Shown here piece by piece: positions 17,887 to 26,013 of a stretch of DNA of 56,026 nt. The position numbers and the translations under genes were made by a program. Each line of letters begins with the position of its first letter. The stretch's first letter is position 1. Origin of the DNA: Bradyrhizobium centrolobii (GTDB lineage: Bacteria > Pseudomonadota > Alphaproteobacteria > Rhizobiales > Xanthobacteraceae); NCBI RefSeq assembly GCF_001641635.1, contig NZ_LUUB01000051.1, forward strand, positions 278,671-334,696, in the 5' to 3' direction. The notes below the pieces were generated by a model. That model had not been told where the DNA came from. It did not search any database and saw only the letters and a list, made by a program, of their open reading frames with translations.

Positions 17887-17914
17887 TTGAATGTCAGAAC
17901 ATCTCTGATATATG
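17887..17914 (+). promoter_or_regulatory. Candidate sigma70 promoter for the RclR-like gene
   Basis: TTGAAT (17887-17892) and TATATG (17909-17914) are separated by 16 bases. The predicted start of transcription is about 25 bases before the ATG at 17946. The same 124-base gap must hold the promoter of the divergent AhpD-like gene. Confidence 0.45.
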
Positions 17915-17945
17915 CTCAATCGTCTCATTCGTCGGGGCGCCCACC

Positions 17946-18995
17946 ATGGATTGGCTGAGCCGGCTGTTCGAGATGATGCCGGTACGCGGTCGTCTGGACC
18001 TGCGCTGCTCCTACGGCGCGCCCTGGCGGATCGAGCAGGGGCCGGGCGAGGCGAACGAGATTCCGTACCATGCGGTGCTTGCCGGTTCTGCGATGCTGGA
18101 GAATCCGGCAGGAGGCCGGTCGCTGCCGCTGAAGATTGGCGACATCCTCCTGCTGCCCGGCAATCCACGACACGTCATGCATGACGGCAGCGGAGCCGCG
18201 CCGCTCAAGGCCCGTAACCGCGCATCTCTCAATTTCACGATCAGCGAAAATCCCGGCTCGGGCGAGCGGCTCGATTTGTTGTGCGGGCACTTCGCGATCG
18301 CCCCGCCGCACGACCGGTTGCTGCGCAGCTATTTGCCGCCGATCCTCGTCGTGAATGCCGGCGCTCACCCCGGAGAGCGGGACACTGCGGGGCAGCTCGT
18401 GAGCCTCGTTGCTCTGATGCGCGGCGAGACGGCGGACGACCAGTTGGGGGGCCGCGCGATGCTGAACGCGCTATCGACGGCGATGTTCACACTTGTGCTG
18501 CGGCTCGCCAGCGAGACCGAAGACGCGCCACGGGGGCTGCTTGCGCTCGCAGGTCACCCCCGCCTGGCGCCTGTGGTCGCCGCCTTGTTCAACGAGCCGG
18601 CACGCGCGTGGACGCTGCCCGAGCTTGCGCGCCTCTCCAACATGTCGCGTGCGACACTCGCCCGTCAATTTCAGGAGAAGCTCGGGCGTTCGCCAAGTGA
18701 TCTCCTGACCGACATCCGCATGACCCTTGCAGCGAACGAATTGAGGAAATCGTCGATCTCGACCGGAGCCGTTGGGGACGCGGTGGGATATCAATCGGAG
18801 GCGGCGTTTCAGCGTGCCTTCAAGAGCCACATGGGTGTCACGCCGGCGCAGTGGAGAAAGACACAGGAACGCTCCGGGCACGACATCTTTGCAAGCCCTG
18901 CGGCGGCTGCCGATGCGAAGCCGGCTGAAGCTCCGGAAACGGGCGCACGAAAGCAGAGGACAGCGAAGGACGGCGATGGGCCCAAGCCGGCCTAG
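17946..18995 (+). CDS. rclR: RclR-like AraC-family redox regulator
   Basis: The 349-residue protein has an N-terminal cupin domain (about 1-190) and a C-terminal double helix-turn-helix AraC domain (about 210-305, with WTLPELARLSNMSRATLARQ). The N-terminus follows E. coli RclR closely: MDxLSRL, Gly15, Asp18, Cys21, Gly and Trp, then GxGE and HA. RclR senses hypochlorous acid by oxidation of Cys21 and Cys89. Here Cys21 is kept exactly, and Cys113 in LLCGHFAIA falls where RclR has its 'CGTL' cysteine. The last 45 residues are an Ala/Lys/Glu-rich tail absent from E. coli RclR. It faces the AhpD/RclC-like pair divergently and probably activates it. Confidence 0.85.
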   Translation: MDWLSRLFEMMPVRGRLDLRCSYGAPWRIEQGPGEANEIPYHAVLAGSAMLENPAGGRSLPLKIGDILLLPGNPRHVMHDGSGAAPLKARNRASLNFTISENPGSGERLDLLCGHFAIAPPHDRLLRSYLPPILVVNAGAHPGERDTAGQLVSLVALMRGETADDQLGGRAMLNALSTAMFTLVLRLASETEDAPRGLLALAGHPRLAPVVAALFNEPARAWTLPELARLSNMSRATLARQFQEKLGRSPSDLLTDIRMTLAANELRKSSISTGAVGDAVGYQSEAAFQRAFKSHMGVTPAQWRKTQERSGHDIFASPAAAADAKPAEAPETGARKQRTAKDGDGPKPA

Positions 18996-19067
18996 AGAAG
19001 CTCCAGGCGGGTTCCGGTCGGGTTGCGGTCTGTAGCCGAGCGGGCACGGCAATCCGTAACGAGGAGA

Positions 19068-19086
19068 TTATCGACGGCGTCGATAA
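19068..19086. terminator. Perfect hairpin downstream of the RclR-like gene
   Basis: TTATCGAC (19068-19075) and its exact complement GTCGATAA (19079-19086) flank a 3-base loop. It lies 73 bases after the RclR-like stop codon and 38 bases beyond the stop of the small minus-strand gene, so it could end either transcript. It could also be a regulator site, as there is no T-run. Confidence 0.4.
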
Positions 19087-19123
19087 CGACGCGAGTTGAT
19101 CAATCCGACCGCAGATGCGCGAT

Positions 19124-19327
19124 TCACCCATCGATCGCCGCTACATAGTCTACATGCAGAGTGATTGGTGCTTTCGATCCGTCCAGAACGACACGGAGGC
19201 TCTTGGGATAATATCCAACGCCAGTCACAATCCCGGTCTTGCCTGCCAAGCGAGGACCAGCTGCGGGCTTTACCTGAATACGCGAGCCCAGTGGAAACCT
19301 GAGGTTGGTTTGCGCTGATCCTGACAT
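19124..19327 (-). CDS. Small KOW-like conserved protein
   Basis: This 67-residue ORF reads as a single small beta-barrel: GSRIQVKPAAGPRLAGKTGIV, then GYYPKSLRVVLDGSKAPITLHVDYV. The G-x-x-V-x-V ... L-x-G-K-x-G-x-V pattern is that of KOW/SH3-like nucleic-acid-binding folds such as NusG or ribosomal protein L24 tails. I recall similar short proteins in Rhizobiales annotations but cannot check that here. It is isolated in a gene-poor stretch. A protein-like pattern with a clear fold logic argues it is real; no function is assigned. Confidence 0.6.
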   Translation of the reverse strand: MSGSAQTNLRFPLGSRIQVKPAAGPRLAGKTGIVTGVGYYPKSLRVVLDGSKAPITLHVDYVAAIDG

Positions 19328-20175
19328 GGCTTCCTCATCAGTGCATGAGGCCGTTGTACTCGAGAAATTCTCCGACGGTTGTTGAGCTTAAGGGAAGGGT
19401 ACGAAGTTCGGGCCGCGAGGCGGCTTGCGCGCGGTAGGAAATCTAGCAGCGTCAGCTCTTCGACAACAACAATCCCGGACAATGCAGAGGAGATCAAAAT
19501 CAGGGAACGACGCGGCCGTATTTGCGCTCAGGCGGAAATAGGAATTTGGTCGTGAAATAGACAGCGCGACGCTGTGTGAATTCAAATGCAGCGAACTGTA
19601 CACGCTACTCCCCCTTAAGACAGAATTCCTCCATTCCCCGAAATTCTTGGTCGTAACTCTCACCGTACGAAAGTCTCGTCGTGCGAATTAGTCAAATCTA
19701 ACACCTCGCGCGTCGGCGATCGCTATCGCAGCCGCCGCGAGTGGTAGGAGCGCGAGGGAGCAACGAGTTCGACTTAGGTAATCGAAGCATCCTCCCAAGG
19801 GAACACCCTTCGTCAGGGCTACTCCATTCGCTCCGAATCGAAGTGCCCGTTTTGGGCCTACTGCAAGCCGCTCGCCATAATAGGCGACTTGGTCGGCCTT
19901 TTGCCGCAGGTTGCAGGTAGATTCTACCACGTCACCCGTTTTGATGCCCTTGAGATCGCTTCTCGAAATGCCTTGAAGGGAAATTTGGCGGGCTGACTAT
20001 CGTGCAATTGGGCGCCCTAGATTTCGGCACAATAATCCCTTGGTTCGGCCCAATGGAACGGAAACTGCTGCCTCAAACGTAAACATACGTTCATCTCGGT
20101 GGGACGCGCGATCGGTTGTCGGGCGCTCAGACCTACAGGTCACTGGGGGTTACAACACAGACAAGGGGAATATCA
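19328..20175. other. Gene-poor interval upstream of the type I secretion operon
   Basis: About 850 bases with no convincing coding sequence. The short ORFs within it (for example 19388-19663 and 19688-19930, minus) have no recognisable motifs. Composition looks less GC-rich than its neighbours. It holds a CTACTCCCCCTTAAG element (19605-19619) and the inverted repeat at 20076-20091, and presumably the promoter and leader of the secreted-protein gene. Confidence 0.5.
20076..20091. promoter_or_regulatory. Inverted repeat AACGTA-N4-TACGTT
   Basis: Two perfect 6-base arms (20076-20081 and 20086-20091) flank the spacer AACA, 84 bases before the TTG start of the secreted-protein gene. It has the size of a dimeric repressor or LuxR-type binding site. 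No regulator is assigned. Confidence 0.35.
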
Positions 20176-21630
20176 TTGGCAACCTTACACTACGCTGCGG
20201 GCGGGGGTCTGGACTCGCAAGGTAACTACACGCCAGCCGAAGCTGGCTTCAATCTCGCAGACGTCCAGTATGTCGACCAGGTGAATGCACTGCCCAGTGG
20301 CGTGCAGGGTCTGGTCTGGCTCGATCAGTACCAAGGCGTGACTCAGGACTTCATCAACCAGGTGACGCCCTTCCTCAACAACCCGAAGGTGTTCGGCTTC
20401 TACCTCGTGGATGAGCCCGATCCGACCGGACAGTCGGGACCGCAGGCCAGCGCCGCGGACCTGAAGGCGGAATCCGACTGGATCCACCAGCATGATCCTG
20501 GAGCGAAGACGTTTACCGTCCTGAATAACATGGGCTCATCGGACGATCCGAGCTATATGAACAGCTATAACCAGGCGAACACCCACATCGATTACTTCGG
20601 TCTCGATTGGTATCCGGTGTGGTCGGACCGTCCGAATGTCGATGTCAGCACGATCGACAAATACGTCGCTGCCGCAGAGCAGGCCGGCATTCCGCACGAC
20701 TCCATCGTTCCGGTCTACCAGGCGTTCGGGGGCGGCGGCTGGACCACCGAAACCGGCAGCCAGGTCGCGATGCCGACGGCCGCGCAAGAGCAGGCAATGA
20801 TGGATCGTTGGGCACAGGATGTTCCCAATCCGGCCTTTGACTATGCCTACGCGTGGGGTTCGCAGAATGGTGATACGGCCCTCGAAAACTCGCCGGAACT
20901 GCAGAAGGTGTTCCTTGCGCACAATACGAGCGGGAGCACATCGACCGGTGGCACGACCGTCCCGCCCGTTACCGATCCGGTGACCACGCCGGTTTCCGAC
21001 ACTGGCGGAAGCACGGGCACGGATGGCAGCACGACTCACGTTGCCGGCGCTGGCGGAAGCACCACCGTCGGAAGCACCACCGACGGAAGCACCACCGGCG
21101 GAAGCACCACCGATGGAAGCACCACCGGCGGAAGCACGACAGTCGGCAGCTCGACGGGAAGCACCGCGACCGGCTCGACCGGAAGCACGACCCCCGTGTC
21201 GGGCTCGGACGGAACGACGGATCCGTCGACCGGCGGTACCACGGACCCGTCGACCGGCGGCACGACGGGCACTGGCGGCTGGGGTGGCCATGGCCACGGC
21301 CACGGTAGCTGGTCGGGCGGTACGTCCGGCTCGACGACCGCGGACGGTTCGTCCGGGGTGACGACCGCGGACGGTTCGTCTGGGTCGACGACCGTCGACA
21401 CCGGCGGCCACAATCACCACGGCGGTAGCTTCGATTTCTCGCAGTGGATCAACGGCATCACGTCGTCCGGCTCCGGGGGGCATTCCTGGTGGCAAGGTCA
21501 GACCACGACGCCGACCGCGACTGCGGACGCAAGTTCTGATCCGACGGCCACGTCGGACACAGGATCTTTCGCCGGGCATCTGGCTGATCTGGTGAATCAC
21601 CACAACGATCATCACGCGTGGCACTGGTAA
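20176..21630 (+). CDS. TIM-barrel glycosidase-like protein, predicted type I secretion substrate
   Basis: I choose the TTG at 20176 because AAGGGGA lies 6 bases before it and the product then opens MATLHYAAGGGLD; the open frame upstream looks non-coding. The 484-residue protein has no signal peptide. Residues 1-255 look like a glycosidase TIM barrel: VWLDQYQG, GFYLVDEPDPTG with candidate acid Glu80, YFGLDWYPVW and YAYAWGSQNG. A Gly/Ser/Thr linker follows (about 260-395), then a segment rich in His, Gly and Trp ending HHNDHHAWHW. An ABC exporter and adaptor gene follow, so C-terminally directed export is likely. By analogy with rhizobial PrsDE glycanases it may process exopolysaccharide. Confidence 0.75.
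   Translation: MATLHYAAGGGLDSQGNYTPAEAGFNLADVQYVDQVNALPSGVQGLVWLDQYQGVTQDFINQVTPFLNNPKVFGFYLVDEPDPTGQSGPQASAADLKAESDWIHQHDPGAKTFTVLNNMGSSDDPSYMNSYNQANTHIDYFGLDWYPVWSDRPNVDVSTIDKYVAAAEQAGIPHDSIVPVYQAFGGGGWTTETGSQVAMPTAAQEQAMMDRWAQDVPNPAFDYAYAWGSQNGDTALENSPELQKVFLAHNTSGSTSTGGTTVPPVTDPVTTPVSDTGGSTGTDGSTTHVAGAGGSTTVGSTTDGSTTGGSTTDGSTTGGSTTVGSSTGSTATGSTGSTTPVSGSDGTTDPSTGGTTDPSTGGTTGTGGWGGHGHGHGSWSGGTSGSTTADGSSGVTTADGSSGSTTVDTGGHNHHGGSFDFSQWINGITSSGSGGHSWWQGQTTTPTATADASSDPTATSDTGSFAGHLADLVNHHNDHHAWHW
21055..21144 (+). repeat. Six tandem 15-bp units encoding GSTT(V/D/G)
   Basis: Six consecutive copies of GGAAGCACCACCGxC/T run from 21055 to 21144 in frame with the secreted-protein gene (residues 294-323). 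The last copy has two extra changes. Two further short direct repeats follow: about 24 bp in the 21216-21264 area (T-D-P-S-T-G-G-T) and about 27 bp around 21336-21390 (TTADGSSG). They form a flexible linker and are likely to vary in copy number between strains. Confidence 0.85.
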
Positions 21631-21656
21631 GCTCGTAAGGTCGTCTGCATCAACAA

Positions 21657-21688
21657 GGACATACGCGCGGTGCGCCGCGCGTATGTCC
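21657..21688 (+). terminator. Strong hairpin between secreted-protein gene and its exporter gene
   Basis: A perfect 14-bp stem (GGACATACGCGCGG at 21657-21670, complement at 21675-21688) closes a TGCG loop 27 bases after the substrate stop. No T-run follows. It could partly stop transcription or protect the 3' end of the substrate mRNA, so that the substrate is made in excess of the transporter. Confidence 0.65.
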
Positions 21689-21835
21689 AGTCTGGGGGAG
21701 TTCCTCGCGGCCGCAGTGGCTGTGAGGCGGGGTGCCATTCCGCGCACTGCGGAATGTGGAAATGCGGGCGTCTTGACGCTCGATCGCACGCAATTTTCAA
21801 CCGCTTACCGCCGCCCGACCAAGGGCGGCCCGGAT

Positions 21836-23659
21836 ATGCACATGCACGCTTCGGCAAAACGGTCTGCGCTCGCGGACGCTTTCCGTCGGATACGTCCCGG
21901 CCTGCTCGCCGCCGGCGGACTGTCCATCTTCATCAATCTGCTGGTGTTCGTGTCGCCGCTCTACACCATGCAGATCTACGATCGGGTGCTGACGAGCCGA
22001 AACGGCATGACGCTGTTGCTGCTCTCGCTGATCGCGCTCGCGCTTTTCGTCAGCTACGCGGCGCTCGAGCATTTTCGCAGCCGGGTTCTCGTGCAAACCG
22101 GACTTCACTTCGATCGGCTCCTCTCGGGGGAGACGTTCGAGACCGCGCTCGGACAGGCGCTGAGCACAAGCAGCTCGCATCACGTTCAGCTGCTGCGCGA
22201 CGTCGACACCTTGCGTGAGGTGCTGTCGGGCGGCGTCATCACGTCGCTGATGGACGTGCCGTGGACGCCGATCTTCCTCGCGATGTGCTTCCTGCTCCAT
22301 CCGCTGATCGGCCTGGTCGCCCTGATTGGCGCAGTCGTCATCCTGACGCTCGCCTTCCTCAACGAGCGCCTTACGAAGGCGCCGCTGAATGCGGCTGCGT
22401 CGAAGAATCTTCATGCTCTGGACCGCTTGACGTCGTCGCTGCGCAACGCAGAAGCGATCCGCGCGCTTGGAATGGGACCGGCGGTGCGCGCGGCCTGGGC
22501 GGCAACCCATGGTCAGGCGCTGCTGGAAAGCGCAACGGCCGGGGAGCGCGGCGGCACGTTGCTTGCCATCTCCAAATTCCTGCGCATGGCGATTCAGGTG
22601 GCCATCATGGGAGTGGGCGCTTATCTCGCGATCCAGCAGGAGATCTCGGGAGGCGTTCTGTTTGCTGCTTCGCTGATCATGGGACGCGCGCTCGCGCCGG
22701 TCGAGGCGGCGGTGTCGCAATGGAAGGCACTGGTTGCCGCGCGCACGTCATATGCCCGGCTCAACCGCGCGCTTGAGGCCCGCACGGCGGAGGGGCGGCC
22801 GACGCGGCTGCCGTCGTTGGTGGGCGAGGTCTCGATCGAGGCCGCGACGGTGCTCGTTCCGGGATCGCAATTGCCGGCTATCGCCGACGTCTCGTTCCGC
22901 CTAGCGCCCGGCGAAGTTGTCGCCGTGGTCGGCCAGTCCGGCTCCGGCAAATCGTCGCTGGCGCGGGCCCTGGTCGGCGCCTGGCCGCTGGTGCGCGGCT
23001 GCGTGCGCATCGACGGCAACGACATCAGGCATTTCGATTCCAATTTCCTTGGGCAGAGCCTTGGCTACCTTCCGCAGGACGTCGAATTGTTCGCCGGTAC
23101 CGTGCGCGACAACATCGCCCGCTTCCGCGACGACGCCTCCGACGAGGCGGTGGTCGAGGCGGCGCAACTGGCATCGGCGCACGCCATGATCCAGCGGCTT
23201 CCGAAGGGCTATGACACCGTCATCGGGGACAACGGCGCCGGTCTTTCCGGCGGTCAGCGGCAGCGCATCGGGCTCGCTCGCGCGCTATTCGGCAAGCCCG
23301 TGCTGGTCGTGCTCGACGAGCCGAACGCCAATCTGGATGGCGACGGCGACCGCGCGCTGGCCGATGCGATCCAACGACTGCGGCAGCACAAGGTGACGAT
23401 CGTGATCATCAATCATCGGCCCAACCTGCTCGCGGCGGTAGACAAGATCGTGTTCATGCACGAAGGTCGGCTCGGGCGCATCGGCACGCGCGAGGAAATG
23501 CTTCCCGCGCTGCTTGGCCAGACCGTCGCGCCGATGCGCCGCGACGTGCGCGGACCCGCTGAACATCACCGTGCTGATGGTCACAACCGTGCCGACGGCG
23601 CTCATCGCCACGCACACCTTTCAAATCAAGCGCGTCCGGCGCACGCGACGAGGCAATGA
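21836..23659 (+). CDS. Type I secretion system ABC transporter/ATPase (PrtD/PrsD type)
   Basis: Starting at the ATG at 21836 (AGGGCGG upstream) gives 607 residues. The N-terminal half is a six-helix export domain beginning LLAAGGLSIFINLLVFVSPLYTMQ (split by the first helix). The C-terminal ATPase has Walker A GQSGSGKSSLARAL near 366, signature LSGGQRQRIGLARAL near 470 and Walker B VLVVLDEPNANLD near 492. There is no C39 peptidase domain, as in PrtD/PrsD/HasD exporters of RTX proteases and glycanases. The gene overlaps the adaptor gene by ATGA. The partner outer-membrane TolC protein is not in the window. Confidence 0.93.
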   Translation: MHMHASAKRSALADAFRRIRPGLLAAGGLSIFINLLVFVSPLYTMQIYDRVLTSRNGMTLLLLSLIALALFVSYAALEHFRSRVLVQTGLHFDRLLSGETFETALGQALSTSSSHHVQLLRDVDTLREVLSGGVITSLMDVPWTPIFLAMCFLLHPLIGLVALIGAVVILTLAFLNERLTKAPLNAAASKNLHALDRLTSSLRNAEAIRALGMGPAVRAAWAATHGQALLESATAGERGGTLLAISKFLRMAIQVAIMGVGAYLAIQQEISGGVLFAASLIMGRALAPVEAAVSQWKALVAARTSYARLNRALEARTAEGRPTRLPSLVGEVSIEAATVLVPGSQLPAIADVSFRLAPGEVVAVVGQSGSGKSSLARALVGAWPLVRGCVRIDGNDIRHFDSNFLGQSLGYLPQDVELFAGTVRDNIARFRDDASDEAVVEAAQLASAHAMIQRLPKGYDTVIGDNGAGLSGGQRQRIGLARALFGKPVLVVLDEPNANLDGDGDRALADAIQRLRQHKVTIVIINHRPNLLAAVDKIVFMHEGRLGRIGTREEMLPALLGQTVAPMRRDVRGPAEHHRADGHNRADGAHRHAHLSNQARPAHATRQ

Positions 23660-25161
23660 TGGACAAGCTGTTGCAGCAGGGAGCCGACGCTCTTCAAGAC
23701 GAACTGGCGCAGATCCTCAAGCAGTTCACCAGAACCGGCGAGGTGGTGCGCGCGCCGCAAGCTCCGCGCGAGCTCTTTGCGAAGGCGGGGGCGATGACAA
23801 AGTCGTTGGTCCGTTTTGCAAGGACAAGGCTGCCGACCTTGTTGGATCGAGGGGCGCAGGGCGACAATGACGGCCCGTCGGGCGATTGGCAGACACCCGC
23901 GCGGCGCGGCTTTGCCATCGTCTTCCTTACCTTCGGTGTATTTGGCGGCTGGACCGCCCTCGCATCGATCGACGGTGCCGTGGTGGCGACGGGCTCGGTG
24001 GTTGTCGAAAGCGACCGCAAGGTGGTGCAGCACCTCGAGGGCGGAATCGTCCAGGACCTGTTGGTGAAAGGCGATGCCCATGTCGCCGAAGGCCAAGTCC
24101 TGTTGCGGCTCGATCCAACCCAGGAGCGGGCCAAGGAGGAGATCGCCCGCTCGGCGGTGTATTCGGCGATTGCCGAGGAAGCTCGCCTGCAGGCGGAAGC
24201 CGAAGGAAAAGACAGCGTCACGTTTCCGACCGAACTGCTCCAGAAGACCTCCGATCCAAGCGCGATACGCGCAATGGGTGACCAGAAGCGGCGCTTCGAT
24301 GAACGTCGGGCTGCGCGAAAGATCGAGATCTCGATCCTCGAGGAACGTATCGCGCAGGCGCAGCGGCAGATCCAGGGAAACACCGCACAAAGCAAGGCGT
24401 CGCGGGCGCAGTTCGACAGCATGAGCCAGGAATACACCAAGCTCAAGCCGCTCGCCGACCAGGGCATCGTGCCGTTCGCGCGCGTCGCTACGCTGGAGCG
24501 CTCCAAGGCCGATCTCGAAGGCAAGATCGGCGCCTACGAGGCGGATATCGCCCGTTACGGCCGCGTCATCGACGAGTCGCGGCTCCAGATCGACCAGGTC
24601 GGGCAGAAAGTGCTGGAGGAAGCCACCGGCAAGCTCGCCGACACGCGCGCCCAGCTTGCCGATGCGCGCGAGAAGCTGCGTGTCGCGGTCGACGTCCTGG
24701 CCCGGATGGAAGTGCGCGCCCCGCGAGCTGGGCGGATCGTGAACCTCAAGGTCCACACGATCGGTGCAGTGATCAAGGCGGGCGACGTGTTGATGGAGAT
24801 CGTGCCAGACAACGACGTCCTCGTGGTGGCTGCAAAGGTGTCGTCGCTTGATATCAACCACGTACAGCTCGGCTTGCCCACCGAGGTACGGCTTCCCTCG
24901 TTCAAGGCACGCTCCACGCCGATCGCTGTCGGCGAGGTCCTTTCGATCGCTGCAGATGCCACTCGCGACGATGCCACGCATCAACCCTATTACGAAGTGA
25001 AAGTCTCGGTACAGGTGACGCAGTTCCCCGAGCAAGTCCGTGAAAAGCTCAAGCCGGGCATGATGGCCGACGTCCTGATCGCAACCGGGGAACGGACGGT
25101 TCTTGCCTATCTGACCCAGCCGATTACGGACGCGATCCGCCGCGGTATGCGGGAGAGCTGA
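23656..25161 (+). CDS. HlyD/PrtE-type membrane fusion protein of type I secretion
   Basis: The 501-residue adaptor has an unusually long cytoplasmic N-terminus (about 84 residues), one membrane helix (GFAIVFLTFGVFGGWTALA, about 85-103), and the HlyD lipoyl half-motif VVQHLEGGIVQDLLVKGDAHV. A long coiled-coil hairpin (about 155-385) and the second half-motif VRAPRAGRIVNLKVHTIG follow. It spans the periplasm and joins the ABC exporter to a TolC-like channel. Translation is coupled to the ABC gene (ATGA). Together with the upstream substrate gene the operon is complete except for TolC, which is usually encoded elsewhere. Confidence 0.93.
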   Translation: MMDKLLQQGADALQDELAQILKQFTRTGEVVRAPQAPRELFAKAGAMTKSLVRFARTRLPTLLDRGAQGDNDGPSGDWQTPARRGFAIVFLTFGVFGGWTALASIDGAVVATGSVVVESDRKVVQHLEGGIVQDLLVKGDAHVAEGQVLLRLDPTQERAKEEIARSAVYSAIAEEARLQAEAEGKDSVTFPTELLQKTSDPSAIRAMGDQKRRFDERRAARKIEISILEERIAQAQRQIQGNTAQSKASRAQFDSMSQEYTKLKPLADQGIVPFARVATLERSKADLEGKIGAYEADIARYGRVIDESRLQIDQVGQKVLEEATGKLADTRAQLADAREKLRVAVDVLARMEVRAPRAGRIVNLKVHTIGAVIKAGDVLMEIVPDNDVLVVAAKVSSLDINHVQLGLPTEVRLPSFKARSTPIAVGEVLSIAADATRDDATHQPYYEVKVSVQVTQFPEQVREKLKPGMMADVLIATGERTVLAYLTQPITDAIRRGMRES

Positions 25162-25219
25162 GGAGGCGTTGGTTTTAGCCGGCCGGCCCGCGCAAGGGCT
25201 GCTGCACCGGAGCAGGTGT

Positions 25220-25252
25220 TTCCCCGCTACGTCAACCGGTCATTGCGGGGAA
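25220..25252. terminator. Candidate terminator between convergent genes
   Basis: TTCCCCGC (25220-25227) and its exact complement GCGGGGAA (25245-25252) can pair around a 17-base loop. They lie between the HlyD-type gene (plus) and the methyltransferase gene (minus). The loop is long and there is no T-run, so support is modest. Confidence 0.4.
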
Positions 25253-25266
25253 TCAGGCGAACCTCG

Positions 25267-25953
25267 CTATCCCCTCGCGCATGCCATGACAACGCGACCC
25301 GCACCTGTCTCGTTCGTGACGACGCGGACATTTTCGTAAGCGTCGTTGCGTTCGAGCAGGGTTGCCACTTGCCGATCCTGGCCGAGGCCGACCTCGAACA
25401 AGAGAAGTCCTCCTGGCCGCAAGTATCGAGGCGCGTTCTTCGTAACACGCATATGGATGCTCAGTCCGTAAGGCCCGGCGGCGAATGCTTCGCGCGGCTC
25501 GGCTGTGAGCAGAGAAGCGCGATCACCTTTGAGCCGGGATTCCGAGATGTAGGGTGGGTTGCAGACGATCATGTCGATCGTTCGCTCGAGTTGCAGGCCT
25601 GACAGGGCCTCGAACAGATCGCCCTGGAGCACGGCGACGCAGGACTCAAGGCTGTGACAGGCAACATTGCGGCGCGCGAGCTCGACACATTCGCCGGTCA
25701 GATCGCTTGCCCAGACGCGAGCGCCGGGAATATTGAGCGAGATCGCGCAGGCTAGATTGCCGGAGCCGCAGCACATGTCGATGATCCGCGACGCGGGGAG
25801 GCCTGTTCGGCGCAGCGCGTCAACGGCGGTCCTGCCAAGCAATTCCGTTTCGGGCCGCGGCACCAGCGCACCAGGAGTAACCAGCAGCTCGACTCCCATG
25901 AACCAGGTACGGCCTCTCCCGTATGCCTCGGCAACGTTGATTGTTTCGCTCAT
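25267..25953 (-). CDS. HemK/PrmC-like N5-glutamine methyltransferase
   Basis: The protein of about 228 residues shows the family set: GVELLVTPGALVPRPETELL (substrate-domain border), SAM-binding IDMCCGSGNLACAIS, and the catalytic (N/D)PPY motif as VCNPPYISES. PrmC proteins are normally 270-290 residues with an N-terminal five-helix domain that contacts release factors. Here only a short N-terminus precedes the catalytic domain, so this is probably a paralogue and not the housekeeping release-factor methyltransferase. The ATG at 25953 is preferred because GAGG lies ten bases upstream; a TTG at 25962 is also possible. Confidence 0.8.
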   Translation of the reverse strand: MSETINVAEAYGRGRTWFMGVELLVTPGALVPRPETELLGRTAVDALRRTGLPASRIIDMCCGSGNLACAISLNIPGARVWASDLTGECVELARRNVACHSLESCVAVLQGDLFEALSGLQLERTIDMIVCNPPYISESRLKGDRASLLTAEPREAFAAGPYGLSIHMRVTKNAPRYLRPGGLLLFEVGLGQDRQVATLLERNDAYENVRVVTNETGAGRVVMACARG

Positions 25954-26013
25954 CGCATCCAAACCTCACGCGTGACGTATTCTCCGCCAACCGTTGAGCC
26001 TGCTCATGGCTAT

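Noticed and set aside
19388..19930. Two short minus-strand ORFs (91 and 80 codons) in the gene-poor stretch
   Set aside because: No motif, signal peptide or good ribosome site; Cys- and Arg-rich composition is not protein-like.
21055..21144. Regular repeats as a possible CRISPR array
   Set aside because: Units are 15 bp, directly abutting, in frame with a coding sequence and have no spacers.
20536..21789. Minus-strand ORF (417 codons) opposite the secreted glycosidase-like gene
   Set aside because: The repeats on the sense strand keep this frame open; its translation is Arg/Gly/Ala low complexity without a start signal.
23626..25035. Minus-strand ORF (469 codons) opposite the HlyD-type gene
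   Set aside because: Shadow frame with His/Arg-rich, domain-less translation.
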